This document shows, in pieces, positions 13,483-13,548 of a stretch of 13,548 bases of DNA (positions are counted from its first letter, which is position 1; the number at the start of each line of letters is the position of its first letter). Made by a program: the position numbers and the translations under genes. This DNA is from an uncultured Planctomycetaceae bacterium (GTDB taxonomy: Bacteria; Planctomycetota; Planctomycetia; Pirellulales; Pirellulaceae): contig CAIXSC010000521.1 of NCBI GenBank assembly GCA_903921945.1, forward strand, positions 1 through 13,548. The letters are read 5' to 3'. Below the pieces are notes generated by a model. The model saw only the letters and a list, made by a program, of their open reading frames with translations, searched no databases and had not been told where the DNA came from.

Positions 13483-13548
13483 ACGCATGAAATCGCTTTT
13501 TCAGGCAAAACGGTGACGAGAACCACGCGGAAGTGGACAGGGATCTGA

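Overview
The window looks like chromosomal DNA of a planctomycete (Planctomycetota, plausibly Pirellulales; the order is my inference). The evidence is a DUF1559 pseudopilin-like protein with its H-X9-DG motif, a secreted PQQ-type beta-propeller carrying the WxQFRGPxGxG signature, GC-rich DNA, very Pro/Ala-rich low-complexity proteins, and many separate transcription units. I see no phage, CRISPR, tRNA, rRNA or intact insertion sequence.

Layout. Bases 1-3278 are read leftward. A rightmost NAD(P)-binding oxidoreductase (2631-3278) is followed by a SpoIIE/PP2C-type phosphatase with a degenerate receiver-like N-terminus (1209-2399). Only 28 bp later comes a secreted beta-propeller protein that runs off the left edge (1-1180). 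A strong hairpin (3419-3449) separates these from a leftward gene (3511-5193). That gene encodes a Pro/Ala-rich region, one membrane helix, a ThuA/glutaminase-like domain and a C-terminal beta-sandwich. Facing away from it is a polytopic membrane protein with a C-terminal FHA-like domain and a Pro-rich tail (5319-6455). The two may form a membrane signalling or envelope pair.

Bases 6456-8263 hold a cassette made of an AT-rich promoter-like island, the DUF1559 protein (6829-7866), a small lipoprotein (7925-8149) and a clean intrinsic terminator (8232-8263). A leftward family 2 glycosyltransferase with two C-terminal membrane helices (8313-9365) converges on it. A 383-bp spacer with three TTGAC-type direct repeats leads to a large secreted low-complexity protein (9749-12289). 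This protein has nine scattered copies of an R-x-[LM]-x-D-like motif, a 15-bp tandem repeat, and a compact Cys/aromatic-rich C-terminal domain.

From 12290 to 13108 there is no convincing gene. The region has short open fragments and a long imperfect hairpin (12974-13026), and resembles decayed or non-coding DNA. The right end carries a small leftward hypothetical gene (13109-13393). It may be translationally coupled to, or frameshifted from, a 19-codon ORF whose start codon and Shine-Dalgarno sit inside a 40-nt hairpin.

The most unusual items are the motif-repeat secreted protein, the divergent poly-proline membrane pair, and the hairpin-gated small ORF at the right end. I found no recognisable complete novel multi-gene system; the pair and the repeat protein are the best candidates for undescribed biology.
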